A stretch of 64,000 nucleotides of DNA, taken from contig NZ_CP009122.1 of the NCBI RefSeq assembly GCF_000803645.1, positions 1,774,501 to 1,838,500 on the forward strand, read 5' to 3'. The notes under the pieces were generated by a model, which was not told the DNA's origin, made no database searches, and saw only the letters and a program-made list of their open reading frames with translations. Within the stretch, counting starts at the first letter, position 1. Every line of letters begins with the position of its first letter. A program made the position numbers and the translations under genes. Of the stretch, positions 19,248-29,722 are shown one piece after another. The DNA comes from Sphingopyxis fribergensis (lineage in GTDB: Bacteria > Pseudomonadota > Alphaproteobacteria > Sphingomonadales > Sphingomonadaceae).

Positions 19248-21260
19248 ATGCCTAAAGTAACCGTAGATGGCGTAGAACTTGACGTCCCGCAGGGTGCGAC
19301 CGTCCTGCAGGCGTGCGAGATGGCGGGGAAGGAAATTCCGCGCTTCTGCTACCATGAACGCCTGTCGATCGCCGGGAATTGCCGCATGTGCCTCGTTGAG
19401 GTCGCGCCCGGTCCGCCGAAGCCGCAGGCGTCATGCGCGCTGCCGACCGCCGAGGGGCAGGTGATCAAGACCGATAGCCCGATGGTGAAGAAGGCGCGCG
19501 AGGGGGTGATGGAGTTCCTGCTCATCAACCACCCGCTCGATTGCCCGATCTGCGATCAGGGCGGCGAATGCGATTTGCAGGACCAGTCGGTCGCTTATGG
19601 CCGCGGCGCGACGCGTTATGACGAGAATAAGCGCGCCGTCACCGAAAAATATATGGGTCCGATCGTCAAGACGGTGATGACCCGCTGCATCCAGTGCACG
19701 CGCTGCGTCCGCTTTGCGGAGGAAGTCGCGGGCGTCGAAGACATCGGCGCGATCGGGCGCGGCGAGAATATGCAGATCACCAGCTATCTGGAACATGCGG
19801 TCGCGAGCGAGCTGTCGGGCAATATCGTCGACCTGTGCCCGGTCGGCGCGCTGACCAGCAAGCCCTATGCGTTCGAAGCGCGGCCGTGGGAGCTGACCAA
19901 GACGCTGGGCATCGACATGATGGACGCGGTCGGCACCAATGTGCGCATCGACGCGCGCGGCCGTCAGGTGCTGCGCGTGCTGCCGCGGATCAACGACGAT
20001 GTGAACGAGGAATGGGCGAGCGACAAGACGCGCCACCATGTCGACGGCCTTGTGCGCCGCCGCCTCGACCAGCCCTATGTTCGCGTGAATGGCACGCTTC
20101 AGCCCGCCAGCTGGGCCGAAGCCTTTGCCGCGATCAAGGCGGTCAACGCCGGTTCGTCGGTTGCCGCAATCGCGGGCGACCTGGCCGATTGCGAAACGAT
20201 GTTCGCGGCCAAGTCGCTGGTGAATGCGCTTGGCGGCAACCTGCTTGAGGGGCGGCAGACGGGGCTCGACTATGACGTCACCAGCCTGTCGGCGGTCAAT
20301 TTCAACACGACGATCGCCGAGGCCGAGAATGCCGACGTGATCTTGCTCGTCGGCACGAACCTGCGCTGGGAAGCGCCGCTGATCAACACGCGCATCCGCA
20401 AGGCGGCGTGGAAGAAGGGCGCGAAGGTCTTTGCGATCGGCCCTGAAACCGACCTGACGTACAAGACCGAATGGCTCGGCGACGATGCCTCGCTCGTCGC
20501 GAAGCTGCCCGCGCATGTGCTCGACACGCTAAAGGGCGCCGAGCGGCCGATGCTGATCTTCGGCGGCGGCGCGCTGTCGGTGCCCGGCGTCCACGGCGCG
20601 GGCCTCGCGCTCGCCAAGTCGGTGAACGCGGTCAAAGAGGGCTGGAACGGCTTCAACGTCGTGCATTTCTCGGCCGCGCGCATGGGCTCGCTGATGCTCG
20701 GCTATGGCCTGCCCGGCGGCATCAAGGATGTGATCGCAGCAAAGCCGAAGCTCGCCTTCTTCCTCGGCGCCGACGAGGTCGATTTCGCGGCGCTGCCCGA
20801 CACGTTCAAAGTCTATGTCGGCCATCATGGCGACAAGGGCGCGCATGCCGCCGATGTCATCCTGCCGGCCGCCGCGTGGACCGAAAAAGACTTCACCACG
20901 GTCAACACCGAAGGCCGCGTCCAGCGCAGCGAAAAGGCCGTGTTCGCGCCCGGCGACGCGCGCGAGGACTGGAGCATCTTCCGCGCGCTCGCCGATACGC
21001 TCGGCGTATCGCTCGGCTTCGACAGCTTCGACCAGTGCCGCGCGGCGATGATCGCAGCGGTGCCGTCGCTCGGCGTCGAAGGCCTTGCCGATTACGGCTG
21101 GTCGGTGCCGAAGCTGGCTGCCAAGCCCGAGGCGCGCGCGATCCCGTCGCCGATCAAGGATTTCTACCTCACCAACGCCATCTGCCGCGCGTCGCCGACG
21201 ATGCAGCGCTGCTCGGAAGAGCTGATCCATGGCGCAGATTTTGCGGAGGCCGCGGAATGA
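19248..21260 (+). CDS. nuoG: NADH-quinone oxidoreductase subunit G
   Basis: The 75-kDa subunit that relays electrons through clusters N1b, N4 and N5. The 670-residue protein shows the [2Fe-2S] ligands in ERLSIAGNCRMCLVEV, the HxxxC site in HPLDCPICDQGGECDLQD, and CIQCTRCVRF for [4Fe-4S], then a molybdopterin-oxidoreductase-like domain that no longer binds cofactor. At 670 residues it is shorter than E. coli NuoG (about 900) and typical of alphaproteobacteria. Its stop overlaps a 46-codon ORF. Confidence 0.97.
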   Translation: MPKVTVDGVELDVPQGATVLQACEMAGKEIPRFCYHERLSIAGNCRMCLVEVAPGPPKPQASCALPTAEGQVIKTDSPMVKKAREGVMEFLLINHPLDCPICDQGGECDLQDQSVAYGRGATRYDENKRAVTEKYMGPIVKTVMTRCIQCTRCVRFAEEVAGVEDIGAIGRGENMQITSYLEHAVASELSGNIVDLCPVGALTSKPYAFEARPWELTKTLGIDMMDAVGTNVRIDARGRQVLRVLPRINDDVNEEWASDKTRHHVDGLVRRRLDQPYVRVNGTLQPASWAEAFAAIKAVNAGSSVAAIAGDLADCETMFAAKSLVNALGGNLLEGRQTGLDYDVTSLSAVNFNTTIAEAENADVILLVGTNLRWEAPLINTRIRKAAWKKGAKVFAIGPETDLTYKTEWLGDDASLVAKLPAHVLDTLKGAERPMLIFGGGALSVPGVHGAGLALAKSVNAVKEGWNGFNVVHFSAARMGSLMLGYGLPGGIKDVIAAKPKLAFFLGADEVDFAALPDTFKVYVGHHGDKGAHAADVILPAAAWTEKDFTTVNTEGRVQRSEKAVFAPGDAREDWSIFRALADTLGVSLGFDSFDQCRAAMIAAVPSLGVEGLADYGWSVPKLAAKPEARAIPSPIKDFYLTNAICRASPTMQRCSEELIHGADFAEAAE

Positions 21261-21397
21261 ATCCGGTGCATGCGATTGCCAGCGTGTTGCTGGTCGGGAT
21301 GGGCTATTCGGTCTGGCGCGGGTTCAATCCCAGGACCAAGTCCGACAGGCCTGGCCCGCATAACGGCTGGCGCAACCAGGATGGGGCGCGGAAATGA
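21257..21397 (+). CDS. 46-residue ORF bridging nuoG and nuoH
   Basis: A short frame whose ATG overlaps the nuoG stop (ATGA) and whose stop overlaps the nuoH start (ATGA). The product has one hydrophobic segment ([17 protein letters not shown]) and a basic, Pro/Asn-rich tail ([13 protein letters not shown]). It could be a real single-pass microprotein or only a coupling device that carries ribosomes into nuoH. No homologue is known to me. Confidence 0.55.
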   Translation: MNPVHAIASVLLVGMGYSVWRGFNPRTKSDRPGPHNGWRNQDGARK

Positions 21398-22437
21398 CCG
21401 AGACCTTCATCTCGTGGGGCATGGACCCGAATTGGGCGTGGGGTGTCGCGACGATCGCGGGGATCCTGCTGATCGCGCTGCCGCTGATGCTCAGCGTCGC
21501 GATGATCATTTATGCCGACCGCAAGATCTGGGCGGCGATCGCGCTGCGCCGTGGTCCGAACGTCGTCGGTCCCTTCGGCCTGTTGCAGAGCTTTGCCGAC
21601 GGCCTGAAAGTGTTCCTGCAGGAAACGATCATTCCGACCTCGGCGAACCGCGGGCTGTTCCTGATCGCGCCGATCATCACCTTCACCGTCGCGCTGATGG
21701 CGTGGGCGGTGATCCCGTTCAATTCGGGCGCGGTGCTCGCCGACATCAACGTCGGATTGCTCTACATCCTCGCGATTTCGTCGCTCGGCGTTTACGGCGT
21801 GATCCTGTCGGGCTGGGCATCGAACTCGAAATATCCCTTCTTTTCGGCGATGCGCGCCTCGGCGCAGATGATCAGCTATGAAGTCTCGATCGGCTTCATC
21901 CTGATCGGCGTCGTGCTCTTCGCCGACAGCTTCAACATGAACGAGATTGTTAAGGCGCAGCAAGGCCACGGGCTCGGCATCGTCAACGCTTTCGGCTTCA
22001 ACCTGCTGCTCTTCCCCCTCGCGGTGATGTTCCTGATCTCGTCGCTCGCCGAAACCGCGCGCGCGCCGTTCGATTTGACCGAAGCGGAAAGCGAGCTCGT
22101 CGCGGGCTATCAGACCGAATATTCGTCGATGAGCTTCGCGCTCTTCTGGCTCGGCGAATATGCCAACGTCCTGCTGATGTGCACGCTCAACGCGGTGCTG
22201 TTCTGGGGCGGCTGGTTGCCGCCGATCGACTGGGCGCCGCTTTATGCCGTGCCGGGCATCATCTGGCTGTTCGCGAAGATCCTGTTCTTCTTCTTCGTCT
22301 TCAGCTGGGTCAAGGCAACCGTCCCGCGCTACCGCTATGACCAGCTGATGCGGCTGGGCTGGAAAATCTTCCTGCCGATTTCGCTTCTCTGGATCTTCCT
22401 GATCTCCGGCTATCTGATGCTGACGAGGTACTCATGA
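21394..22437 (+). CDS. nuoH: NADH-quinone oxidoreductase subunit H
   Basis: The membrane subunit that joins the peripheral and membrane arms and forms the quinone tunnel entrance. The 347-residue protein has about eight to nine helices, the quinone-site loop [20 protein letters not shown], and the acidic loop [18 protein letters not shown] typical of NuoH/ND1. It ends with a helix before the ATGA overlap with nuoI. Confidence 0.97.
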   Translation: MTETFISWGMDPNWAWGVATIAGILLIALPLMLSVAMIIYADRKIWAAIALRRGPNVVGPFGLLQSFADGLKVFLQETIIPTSANRGLFLIAPIITFTVALMAWAVIPFNSGAVLADINVGLLYILAISSLGVYGVILSGWASNSKYPFFSAMRASAQMISYEVSIGFILIGVVLFADSFNMNEIVKAQQGHGLGIVNAFGFNLLLFPLAVMFLISSLAETARAPFDLTEAESELVAGYQTEYSSMSFALFWLGEYANVLLMCTLNAVLFWGGWLPPIDWAPLYAVPGIIWLFAKILFFFFVFSWVKATVPRYRYDQLMRLGWKIFLPISLLWIFLISGYLMLTRYS

Positions 22438-22922
22438 CCACCATCGCCCATATCGTCAAAAGCTTCACGCTGTGGGAGTTCGTCAAAGCCCATTGGCTGA
22501 CCTTGAAATATTTCTTCAAGCCGAAGGCGACGATCAATTATCCGTTCGAGAAGAACCCGCTGAGCCCGCGTTTCCGCGGCGAGCATGCGCTGCGCCGTTA
22601 TCCGAACGGCGAGGAACGCTGCATCGCGTGCAAGCTATGCGAAGCGGTGTGCCCGGCGCAGGCGATCACGATCGAGGCCGAGCCGCGCGACGACGGTTCG
22701 CGCCGCACGACGCGCTACGACATCGACATGACCAAGTGCATCTATTGCGGTTTCTGTCAGGAAGCATGCCCGGTCGATGCGGTGGTCGAGGGGCCGAACT
22801 TCGAATTCGCGACCGAAACGCGCGAGGAACTGCTTTATGACAAGGCCAAGCTGCTCGCCAATGGCGACAAATGGGAACGCGCGATCGCGGCAAATCTTGC
22901 CGCCGACGCGCCCTATCGATAA
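22434..22922 (+). CDS. nuoI: NADH-quinone oxidoreductase subunit I
   Basis: The 23-kDa-type ferredoxin subunit with two [4Fe-4S] clusters (N6a and N6b). The 162-residue protein carries [16 protein letters not shown] and [16 protein letters not shown], with an N-terminal helix that anchors it to the membrane surface. The segment [15 protein letters not shown] is nearly invariant in the family. nuoJ begins 12 bp later. Confidence 0.97.
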   Translation: MTTIAHIVKSFTLWEFVKAHWLTLKYFFKPKATINYPFEKNPLSPRFRGEHALRRYPNGEERCIACKLCEAVCPAQAITIEAEPRDDGSRRTTRYDIDMTKCIYCGFCQEACPVDAVVEGPNFEFATETREELLYDKAKLLANGDKWERAIAANLAADAPYR

Positions 22923-22934
22923 GGGCGCGCGCAC

Positions 22935-23546
22935 ATGATCCAACTCTTTGCCTTTTACCTGTTCGCGACCATCGTCATCGCCTCTGCGGCGATGGTGATT
23001 TTCGCGCGCAACCCGGTCCACAGCGTTATGTGGCTGATCCTCGCCTTCTTCAACGCGGCGGGGCTGATGCTGCTCGCGGGCGCCGAATTCATCGCGATGC
23101 TGCTTGTCATCGTCTATGTCGGTGCGGTCGCGGTGCTGTTCCTGTTCGTGGTGATGATGCTCGACATCGATTTCGCCGAGCTGCGCGCGGGTTTCGTGCG
23201 CTATCTACCGCTAGGCGCACTCGTCGCGATCATCCTTGCTGCTGAACTGGTCTTCGCGGTCGGCGCGTGGAGTGCAGGCGGGGTCGATCTTGCGGCTCGC
23301 GCTGCACCTGTCGTCAGCGACAAGAGCAATATCCAGCAGATCGGCGAGTTGCTCTACACGCGCTACATCTTCCTGTTCGAGGCGGCGGGTATCGTCCTGC
23401 TCGTCGCGATGATCGGCGCAATCGTGCTGACGCATCGCCAACGCGGCGGAGTGCGGACGCAGAATATCTCGAAGCAGAACCAGCGCCGACCGCAGGATGC
23501 GACGCGGCTGGTCGATCCGGGCGTCGGGCAGGGGATGGAATTGTGA
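22935..23546 (+). CDS. nuoJ: NADH-quinone oxidoreductase subunit J
   Basis: A membrane subunit with five predicted helices; the 203-residue protein contains the hallmark NPVHSVMWLILAFFNAAGLM and IVYVGAVAVLFLFVVMMLD segments, where the second carries the bend seen in helix 3 of ND6. The hydrophilic C-terminus (KQNQRRPQDATRLVDPG) is on the cytoplasmic side by charge. Its stop overlaps a REP-derived ORF in a GTGA junction instead of meeting nuoK directly. Confidence 0.96.
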   Translation: MIQLFAFYLFATIVIASAAMVIFARNPVHSVMWLILAFFNAAGLMLLAGAEFIAMLLVIVYVGAVAVLFLFVVMMLDIDFAELRAGFVRYLPLGALVAIILAAELVFAVGAWSAGGVDLAARAAPVVSDKSNIQQIGELLYTRYIFLFEAAGIVLLVAMIGAIVLTHRQRGGVRTQNISKQNQRRPQDATRLVDPGVGQGMEL

Positions 23547-23674
23547 GCCTGTTCGATACCCAAAACCCGTTTGCATCGAGCGTAGTCGAGATGCGTTCGG
23601 CGCTGCGCTTGCGTGTCTCGACTTCGCTCGACACGAACGGAACTGAAAAGATCGCGATTGGAGCGGGCGCATGA
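23543..23674 (+). CDS. REP-derived bridging ORF between nuoJ and nuoK
   Basis: A 43-codon frame starts with GTG overlapping the nuoJ stop and stops overlapping the nuoK ATG. Most of it is the translation of a palindromic repeat ([20 protein letters not shown]), so the peptide itself is unlikely to have been selected. The frame is open throughout and keeps translational coupling from nuoJ to nuoK across the inserted repeat. Confidence 0.4.
   Translation: MSLFDTQNPFASSVVEMRSALRLRVSTSLDTNGTEKIAIGAGA
23568..23640. repeat. REP-like palindrome (CGAGCGxAGTCGAGA type) inside the nuo operon
   Basis: A 73-bp element has arms CGAGCGTAGTCGAGA and TCTCGACTTCGCTCG, which pair at 14 of 15 positions around a 25-nt centre rich in GCG. 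This repeat type is dispersed in sphingomonad genomes. It separates nuoJ and nuoK, which normally abut, and could fold into a strong mRNA hairpin within the operon. Confidence 0.75.
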
Positions 23675-23976
23675 TCTCCGTCGGCCATTATCTCGCCGTT
23701 TCGGCGGTGCTCTTCACGCTCGGCGTGCTCGGCATCTTCATCAACCGCAAGAATATCATCGTCATCCTGATGTCGATCGAATTGATTCTGCTCGCGGTGA
23801 ACATCAACCTCGTCGCGTTCAGCGCCGCGCTCGGCGACCTTGTGGGCCAAGTGTTCGCGATGTTCGTGCTGACCGTGGCTGCGGGCGAAGCCGCCATCGG
23901 TCTCGCCATTCTCGTTATTTACTTCCGCGGCCGCGGCACCATTGCCGTCGACGATGCCAACCGGATGAAGGGGTAA
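23671..23976 (+). CDS. nuoK: NADH-quinone oxidoreductase subunit K
   Basis: A 101-residue, three-helix membrane subunit (ND4L homologue) with buried glutamates in the proton pathway: the [17 protein letters not shown] helix and the [16 protein letters not shown] helix each carry one. Length and sequence are standard. nuoL follows after 4 bp. Confidence 0.97.
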   Translation: MISVGHYLAVSAVLFTLGVLGIFINRKNIIVILMSIELILLAVNINLVAFSAALGDLVGQVFAMFVLTVAAGEAAIGLAILVIYFRGRGTIAVDDANRMKG

Positions 23977-23980
23977 ACCG

Positions 23981-26017
23981 GTGATCCAGGCGATCGTTTT
24001 CCTGCCGCTCTTGGCGGCCATCATCGCAGGCCTCGGCCAGCGCGTGATCGGCAATGTGCCGTCCAAAATCCTGACCACGGGCGCGCTGTTCACCAGCTGC
24101 GCCTTGAGCTGGCCGATCTTCCTGTCGTTCGTGGGCGGAAGCGGCGAGGCGACGGTGACCCCGGTGCTGCACTGGGTTTCGTCGGGCGCGCTCCAGTTCA
24201 ACTGGGAATTGCGCGTTGACACGCTGACCGCGGTGATGCTCGTCGTGATCACGACGGTGTCGGCGCTCGTCCACCTCTATAGCTGGGGCTATATGGAGGA
24301 AGACCCGGACCAGCCGCGCTTCTTCGCTTATCTCTCGCTCTTCACCTTCGCGATGCTGATGCTCGTGACCGCGAACAACCTCGTCCAGATGTTCTTCGGC
24401 TGGGAAGGCGTCGGTCTCGCATCCTATCTGCTGATCGGTTTCTGGTATAAGAAGCCGAGCGCCAATGCCGCGGCGATCAAGGCGTTCGTCGTCAACCGCG
24501 TCGGTGACCTTGGCTTCATGCTCGGCATCTTCGGCACCTTCCTCGTGTTCGGCACCGTCTCGATCCCCGAGATTCTGGCGGCCGCGCCGGGCATGGCGGG
24601 CTCGACAATCAGCTTCATGGGGATGCGTCTCGACACGATGACGATCCTCTGCCTGCTGCTGTTCATCGGCGCGATGGGCAAGTCGGCGCAGCTTGGCCTG
24701 CACACCTGGCTGCCCGACGCGATGGAAGGTCCGACCCCCGTGTCGGCGCTGATCCACGCCGCGACGATGGTCACCGCGGGCGTCTTCATGGTCTGCCGCT
24801 TGTCGCCGATGTTCGAAACGAGCGAAGTCGCGCAGGGCGTCGTGATGTTCGTCGGCGCCGCGACCTGTTTCTTCGCCGCGACCGTCGCGACGACGCAGTG
24901 GGACATCAAGCGCGTCATCGCCTATTCGACCTGTTCGCAGCTCGGTTACATGTTCTTCGCTGCGGGCGCGGGCGCTTATGGCGCCGCGATGTTCCACCTG
25001 TTCACGCACGCTTTCTTCAAGGCTTTGCTGTTCCTCGGTGCCGGTTCGGTGATCCACGCGATGCACCATGAGCAGGACATGCGTTATTATGGCGGCCTGC
25101 GGAAATCGATCCCGATCACCTATTGGGCGATGATGCTCGGCACGCTGGCGATCACCGGCGTCGGTATCGCGGGGGTCGCGGGTTTCGCTGGCTTCTATTC
25201 GAAGGACGGCATCCTCGAGGCGGCGTTCGCGAGCGGCGGCGGCGGCGTGGTGGCTTTCTGGGTCGGCATTTTCGTGGCCTTCCTCACCAGCTTCTATTCG
25301 TGGCGCCTCGTCTTCCTGACCTTCTATGGCAAGCCGCGCTGGGAACAGAGCGAGCATATCCAGCACGCGGTTCACGACGATGACGGCCACGGCCATGACG
25401 ATCATGCCCACGCGGATCACCATCACGACGCGCACAGCGACGGCACCGCGGGTTATCACCCGCACGAAAGCCCGCTTTCGATGCTGATCCCGCTGGTCGT
25501 CCTGTCGATCGGCGCCGTGTTCGCGGGCATCGCGTTCCACCACCGGTTCATCTACCCCGAAGACGGCATGGCGTTCTGGAAGGGCAGCCTGGCGTTCGAC
25601 GAACATCTGATGCACGCCGCGCATGAAGTGCCTTTGTGGGTGAAATGGACGCCGTTCACGGTGATGGCGATCGGGCTATTCCTTGCGTGGAACAGCTATA
25701 TCCGCAACACGACGTTGCCGGCGCGCTTCGTGGCGCAGTTCAAGCTGCTCCACCAGTTCCTGTACAACAAATGGTATTTCGACGAGCTCTACAACATCCT
25801 CTTCGTGAAGCCCGCCTTCGCGATCGGCCGCTTCTTCTGGAAGCGCGGGGATGAAGGCACCATCGACCGCTTTGGTCCCGATGGCGCCGCGGCGCTCGTC
25901 GCTGGGGGGACCCGTCTCGCGGTCCGGCTGCAATCGGGTTATGTTTATGGATATGCGTTTGTGATGCTGCTCGGTCTTGTCGGCCTCGCCAGCTGGGCCA
26001 TGGTGAATTTCCTGTGA
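23981..26017 (+). CDS. nuoL: NADH-quinone oxidoreductase subunit L
   Basis: The distal antiporter-like proton-pumping subunit with the long lateral helix. The 678-residue protein starts at GTG and has the ND5 core motif [38 protein letters not shown] with the pump lysines, and [20 protein letters not shown]. Residues about 462-500 form a loop extremely rich in His and Asp ([20 protein letters not shown]), absent from E. coli NuoL. The stop overlaps nuoM in a GTGA junction. Confidence 0.96.
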   Translation: MIQAIVFLPLLAAIIAGLGQRVIGNVPSKILTTGALFTSCALSWPIFLSFVGGSGEATVTPVLHWVSSGALQFNWELRVDTLTAVMLVVITTVSALVHLYSWGYMEEDPDQPRFFAYLSLFTFAMLMLVTANNLVQMFFGWEGVGLASYLLIGFWYKKPSANAAAIKAFVVNRVGDLGFMLGIFGTFLVFGTVSIPEILAAAPGMAGSTISFMGMRLDTMTILCLLLFIGAMGKSAQLGLHTWLPDAMEGPTPVSALIHAATMVTAGVFMVCRLSPMFETSEVAQGVVMFVGAATCFFAATVATTQWDIKRVIAYSTCSQLGYMFFAAGAGAYGAAMFHLFTHAFFKALLFLGAGSVIHAMHHEQDMRYYGGLRKSIPITYWAMMLGTLAITGVGIAGVAGFAGFYSKDGILEAAFASGGGGVVAFWVGIFVAFLTSFYSWRLVFLTFYGKPRWEQSEHIQHAVHDDDGHGHDDHAHADHHHDAHSDGTAGYHPHESPLSMLIPLVVLSIGAVFAGIAFHHRFIYPEDGMAFWKGSLAFDEHLMHAAHEVPLWVKWTPFTVMAIGLFLAWNSYIRNTTLPARFVAQFKLLHQFLYNKWYFDELYNILFVKPAFAIGRFFWKRGDEGTIDRFGPDGAAALVAGGTRLAVRLQSGYVYGYAFVMLLGLVGLASWAMVNFL

Positions 26018-27567
26018 GCGGCTTTCCGATCCTTTCGCTGATGCTGGCGGTCCCGCTGGTCGGCGCCATCGCCTGCCTGTTCGCCGGCGACAAGACGGCG
26101 CGCTTTGTTGCGCTCGGCGCAACGCTTGCGACTTTTGTTCTCGGCTGTATCCTGTGGGCGAATTTCGATATCGGCGGCGCGCAGTGGCAGTTTGTCGAAC
26201 GCGCCGACCTGTTCGGGCGTTTCCAGTGGGCGCTCGGCATTGACGGCATGGCGCTGATGCTCATCATGCTCAGCGTCTTCCTGATGCCGCTCTGCATCCT
26301 CGCCAGCTGGGACGCGATCAAGCAACGCGTCGGCCTCTACATGGCGATGTTCCTGATCATGGAAGTCGTGATGATCGGCGTCTTCATGGCGCAGGATCTG
26401 CTGCTCTTTTACATCTTCTTCGAAGCCGGGCTGATCCCGATGTATTTCATCATCGGCATCTGGGGCGGCGCGAACCGCAAATATGCGGCATTCAAATTCT
26501 TCCTCTATACGCTGCTCGGGTCGGTGCTGATGCTGATCGCGATGATCGCGATGATCGGCGAAGCGGGTACGACCGATATCCCGACGCTGCTGAACTATAA
26601 TTTCCCGCCGGAAATGCAGACGTGGCTGTGGCTTGCCTTCTTCGCCAGCCTTGCGGTCAAGATGCCGATGTGGCCCGTCCACACTTGGCTTCCCGACGCG
26701 CACGTGCAGGCGCCGACCGCGGGCTCGATGATCCTCGCGGGCGTGCTGCTGAAGCTTGGCGCCTATGGCTTCCTGCGCTTCATGATGCCGATGTTCCCCG
26801 ACGCGTCGGGGCAGTTGATGTGGATCGTCTTTGCGCTGTCGATGATCGCCGTGGTCTACACCAGCCTCGTCGCGCTGGTGCAGAGCGACATGAAGAAGCT
26901 GATCGCTTATTCGTCGGTCGCGCATATGGCGATCGTCACCGCTGGCCTCTTCGCGTTCAACCAGCAGGGGATCGAAGGCGCGCTGATCATCATGCTCAGC
27001 CATGGTGTCGTCTCGGCCGCGCTCTTCTTTTGCGTCGGCGTGATCTACGACCGGCTCCACACGCGCGAGATCGACCGTTACGGTGGGCTTGCGAAGAATA
27101 TGCCCGTCTATGCGCTGTTCTTCATGTTGTTCACGATGGCGTCGATCGGCTTGCCGGGCACCAGCGGCTTCGTCGGCGAGTTCCTGAGCCTCGCGGGCAT
27201 CTATGAAGCATCGAGCTGGGTTGCCTTCGTGTGCACCACGGGGATCATCCTCGGCGCCGCCTATATGCTCTATCTCTACCGCCGCGTCGTGTTCGGCGAA
27301 CTGGCCAAGGACGATGTGAAGGCGATGCCCGACCTCAACGCGCGCGAATGGACGATCATGGTGCCGCTGGCCGCCGTGGCGCTGTGGATGGGCGTCTATC
27401 CCGAAAGCTTTCTCGCGCCGATGCGCGGCGATGTGACCACCGTCGTTGCGCGCCTTGCGCCGGCTAAGCCCGCGGGCGACGCGCATCTCACCGCCGGCAA
27501 GGCCAAGCCCGCCGCCGCTCACGGTGAACCCGCCCACGGATCGAGCCATGCGGGAGGCGTCCAATGA
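26014..27567 (+). CDS. nuoM: NADH-quinone oxidoreductase subunit M
   Basis: An antiporter-like proton-pumping subunit (ND4). The 517-residue protein starts at GTG and contains [40 protein letters not shown] and [19 protein letters not shown], with the Glu and Lys residues of the proton channel. A short Ala/Pro/His-rich tail ([18 protein letters not shown]) extends beyond the last helix. The stop overlaps nuoN by 4 nt. Confidence 0.96.
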   Translation: MSGFPILSLMLAVPLVGAIACLFAGDKTARFVALGATLATFVLGCILWANFDIGGAQWQFVERADLFGRFQWALGIDGMALMLIMLSVFLMPLCILASWDAIKQRVGLYMAMFLIMEVVMIGVFMAQDLLLFYIFFEAGLIPMYFIIGIWGGANRKYAAFKFFLYTLLGSVLMLIAMIAMIGEAGTTDIPTLLNYNFPPEMQTWLWLAFFASLAVKMPMWPVHTWLPDAHVQAPTAGSMILAGVLLKLGAYGFLRFMMPMFPDASGQLMWIVFALSMIAVVYTSLVALVQSDMKKLIAYSSVAHMAIVTAGLFAFNQQGIEGALIIMLSHGVVSAALFFCVGVIYDRLHTREIDRYGGLAKNMPVYALFFMLFTMASIGLPGTSGFVGEFLSLAGIYEASSWVAFVCTTGIILGAAYMLYLYRRVVFGELAKDDVKAMPDLNAREWTIMVPLAAVALWMGVYPESFLAPMRGDVTTVVARLAPAKPAGDAHLTAGKAKPAAAHGEPAHGSSHAGGVQ

Positions 27568-28997
27568 CCGGCGACCTGATGCTTATCTGGCCCGAACTGA
27601 TCCTGACGATCGGCGGGCTGATCACGCTGATGCTCGGCACCTTCATGGGCGACCGGCAGGTTGGCATTTACCAGCTCAGCGCGCTGCTGACGCTTGCCGC
27701 CGCCGCCGCCGCGGTCGTTGCGCTGTTCGGTATCGAAACGACGGTCTTCTCGGGCACGCTGTCGGTCGACAGCTTCGGCGGCTTCGCCAAGCTTTTGATC
27801 TATGCCGCGAGCTTCGTGTGCATCATCGTCGCGCCGCGCTTCTTCAACGGCGGGATGCGCGCCGAATATCCGACGCTCATCCTGTTTGCGGCGCTCGGCA
27901 TGGGCATCATGGCCTCGTCGCGCGACCTGATGACGCTGTATGTCGGGCTCGAGCTCAACAGCCTTGCGGCCTATGTGCTCGCCAGCTTCATGCGCACCGA
28001 CGAGCGTTCGACCGAAGCAGGCCTCAAATATTTCGTCCTCGGCGCGCTCGCGTCGGGCATGCTGCTCTATGGCATTTCGCTGCTCTACGGCTTCACCGGC
28101 ACCACCGATTTCGCGGGTATCGCCAAGGTGATGGGCGGCGAACTCAGCATCGGGCTGATCTTCGGCATCGTGTTCGTGCTCGCGGGTCTGGGTTTCAAGA
28201 TCAGCGCCGTGCCGTTCCACATGTGGACCCCCGACGTCTATGAAGGCGCGCCGACCCCGGTGACGACCTTCTTCGCCACCGCGCCCAAGGTCGCGGCGAT
28301 GGCGTTGATGACGCGCGTGGTGATCGACGCGATGGGCCCGGCGGTGGGCGCGTGGCAGCAGATCATCATCTTCCTGTCGCTCGCCTCGATCATCCTCGGT
28401 GCGGTCGGCGCGATCGGGCAGAAGAATATCAAGCGCCTGCTCGCTTACTCGTCGATCAACAATGTCGGCTTCATGCTGATCGGCCTCGCTGCGGGGACGC
28501 AGCAGGGAGTCGAGGGCGTGCTGACCTATCTGCTCGTCTATATGCTGACGACGCTCGGGGCATTCCTGGTCGTTCTCCAACTGCGCGACGCCGATGGCAA
28601 TCAGGTCGAGAGCATTCCGGCGCTCGCCGGCCTGTCGCAGCGTCGTCCCGGCCTTGCTGCCGCGATGGCGGTGTTCATGTTCAGCCTCGCCGGCATCCCG
28701 CCGCTCTTTGGCTTCTGGCCGAAATATCTGGTGTTCGAGGCCGCAGTGAACGCGAACCTCGTGCCGCTGGCGGTTGCGGGTATTGTCGCCTCGGTGATCG
28801 GCGCCTTCTATTATATCGCGATCATCAAGATGATGTATTTCGATGACAAGTCGGACACCGAATTCCCGAGGGGCGGCGGCGCGATCGTCGAGGATGCGGT
28901 GATCACGGCAAGCGCGCTGTGGCTGTCGGTCATCGGCTATCTGTTCATTCCGGTGCTGGCGGTCGTATCGGCCGGCGCCGCCGCGGTGCTGTTCTGA
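27564..28997 (+). CDS. nuoN: NADH-quinone oxidoreductase subunit N
   Basis: The third antiporter-like subunit (ND2). The 477-residue protein has about 14 helices and the motifs [39 protein letters not shown] and [20 protein letters not shown], with the expected Glu and Lys residues. It is the last nuo gene, but translation appears to continue into birA through a CTGA junction. Confidence 0.97.
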   Translation: MTGDLMLIWPELILTIGGLITLMLGTFMGDRQVGIYQLSALLTLAAAAAAVVALFGIETTVFSGTLSVDSFGGFAKLLIYAASFVCIIVAPRFFNGGMRAEYPTLILFAALGMGIMASSRDLMTLYVGLELNSLAAYVLASFMRTDERSTEAGLKYFVLGALASGMLLYGISLLYGFTGTTDFAGIAKVMGGELSIGLIFGIVFVLAGLGFKISAVPFHMWTPDVYEGAPTPVTTFFATAPKVAAMALMTRVVIDAMGPAVGAWQQIIIFLSLASIILGAVGAIGQKNIKRLLAYSSINNVGFMLIGLAAGTQQGVEGVLTYLLVYMLTTLGAFLVVLQLRDADGNQVESIPALAGLSQRRPGLAAAMAVFMFSLAGIPPLFGFWPKYLVFEAAVNANLVPLAVAGIVASVIGAFYYIAIIKMMYFDDKSDTEFPRGGGAIVEDAVITASALWLSVIGYLFIPVLAVVSAGAAAVLF

Positions 28998-29722
28998 TAC
29001 CGCCGATCGAGCGGATAGCGCAGACAGGTTCGACCAACGCCGACCTGCTGGCGCGGCTGGCAGCGGGCGAGCATGTCGGCGAAGGCCATTGGCTGATCGC
29101 CGACCGCCAGACTGCCGGACGCGGCCGTCTTGGTCGCGGCTGGAACGACGGGCAGGGCAATTTTATGGGCTCGACCGTGGTTCATCTGACAATCGGCGAT
29201 CCGTCGGCGGCCACGCTGGCGCTGGTTGCAGGAGTTGCGCTCGCCAAGACCGTTACGGCGCTTGCGCCTCAGGTTCCCGCGCAGCTCAAATGGCCGAACG
29301 ACTTGCTGATCGATGGCGCGAAATGCGCGGGCATATTGATGGAACGCACGGGCAACTCGGTGGTGATCGGCATCGGCGTCAATTTGATCGCAGCACCCGA
29401 ACTACCCGACCGCCCGACAGCGATACTGGCAGGCAAGGGCGCCGCCATCGACCGCGATCATTTTGCTGGCGCGCTCGGCATCGCGATGATCGATGCGCTG
29501 TGGACCTGGCGGCAGGAAGGCGTCGCGAGCATCGTGCGTGCGTGGATTCCGCAGGCGCATCCCGTCGGTACGCCGCTTCGCGTGTCCGAACAGGGCATCG
29601 ACGGCTTTTTCGACGGGCTTGCCGAGGATGGCGCGCTGCGCTTGCGCCGCGACGGCGGCGAGACCATGCTGGTTCATGCCGGAGACGTCGAACTGCGCCG
29701 TCCGGTCGAGGAGAGGGAATAG
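28994..29722 (+). CDS. birA: Biotin--[acetyl-CoA-carboxylase] ligase
   Basis: BirA activates biotin as biotinyl-AMP and attaches it to the biotin carboxyl carrier protein. The catalytic motif DRQTAGRGRLGRGWNDGQGN is intact, followed by LKWPNDLLIDGAKCAGILME and VVIGIGVNL, and a small C-terminal beta domain. There is no N-terminal DNA-binding domain, so it is not the repressor type. Conserved sequence starts at about 28998 (PPIERIAQTGSTN), but there is no nearby ATG, GTG or TTG in frame. The CTG at 28994 overlaps the nuoN stop and is my preferred start. The first in-frame ATG upstream, at 28919, would extend the protein through nuoN. Confidence 0.9.
   Translation: MIPPIERIAQTGSTNADLLARLAAGEHVGEGHWLIADRQTAGRGRLGRGWNDGQGNFMGSTVVHLTIGDPSAATLALVAGVALAKTVTALAPQVPAQLKWPNDLLIDGAKCAGILMERTGNSVVIGIGVNLIAAPELPDRPTAILAGKGAAIDRDHFAGALGIAMIDALWTWRQEGVASIVRAWIPQAHPVGTPLRVSEQGIDGFFDGLAEDGALRLRRDGGETMLVHAGDVELRRPVEERE

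Noticed and set aside
23915..25624. 569-codon minus-strand frame over nuoL
   Set aside because: Antisense to a clear complex I subunit; charged low-complexity composition typical of shadow frames.
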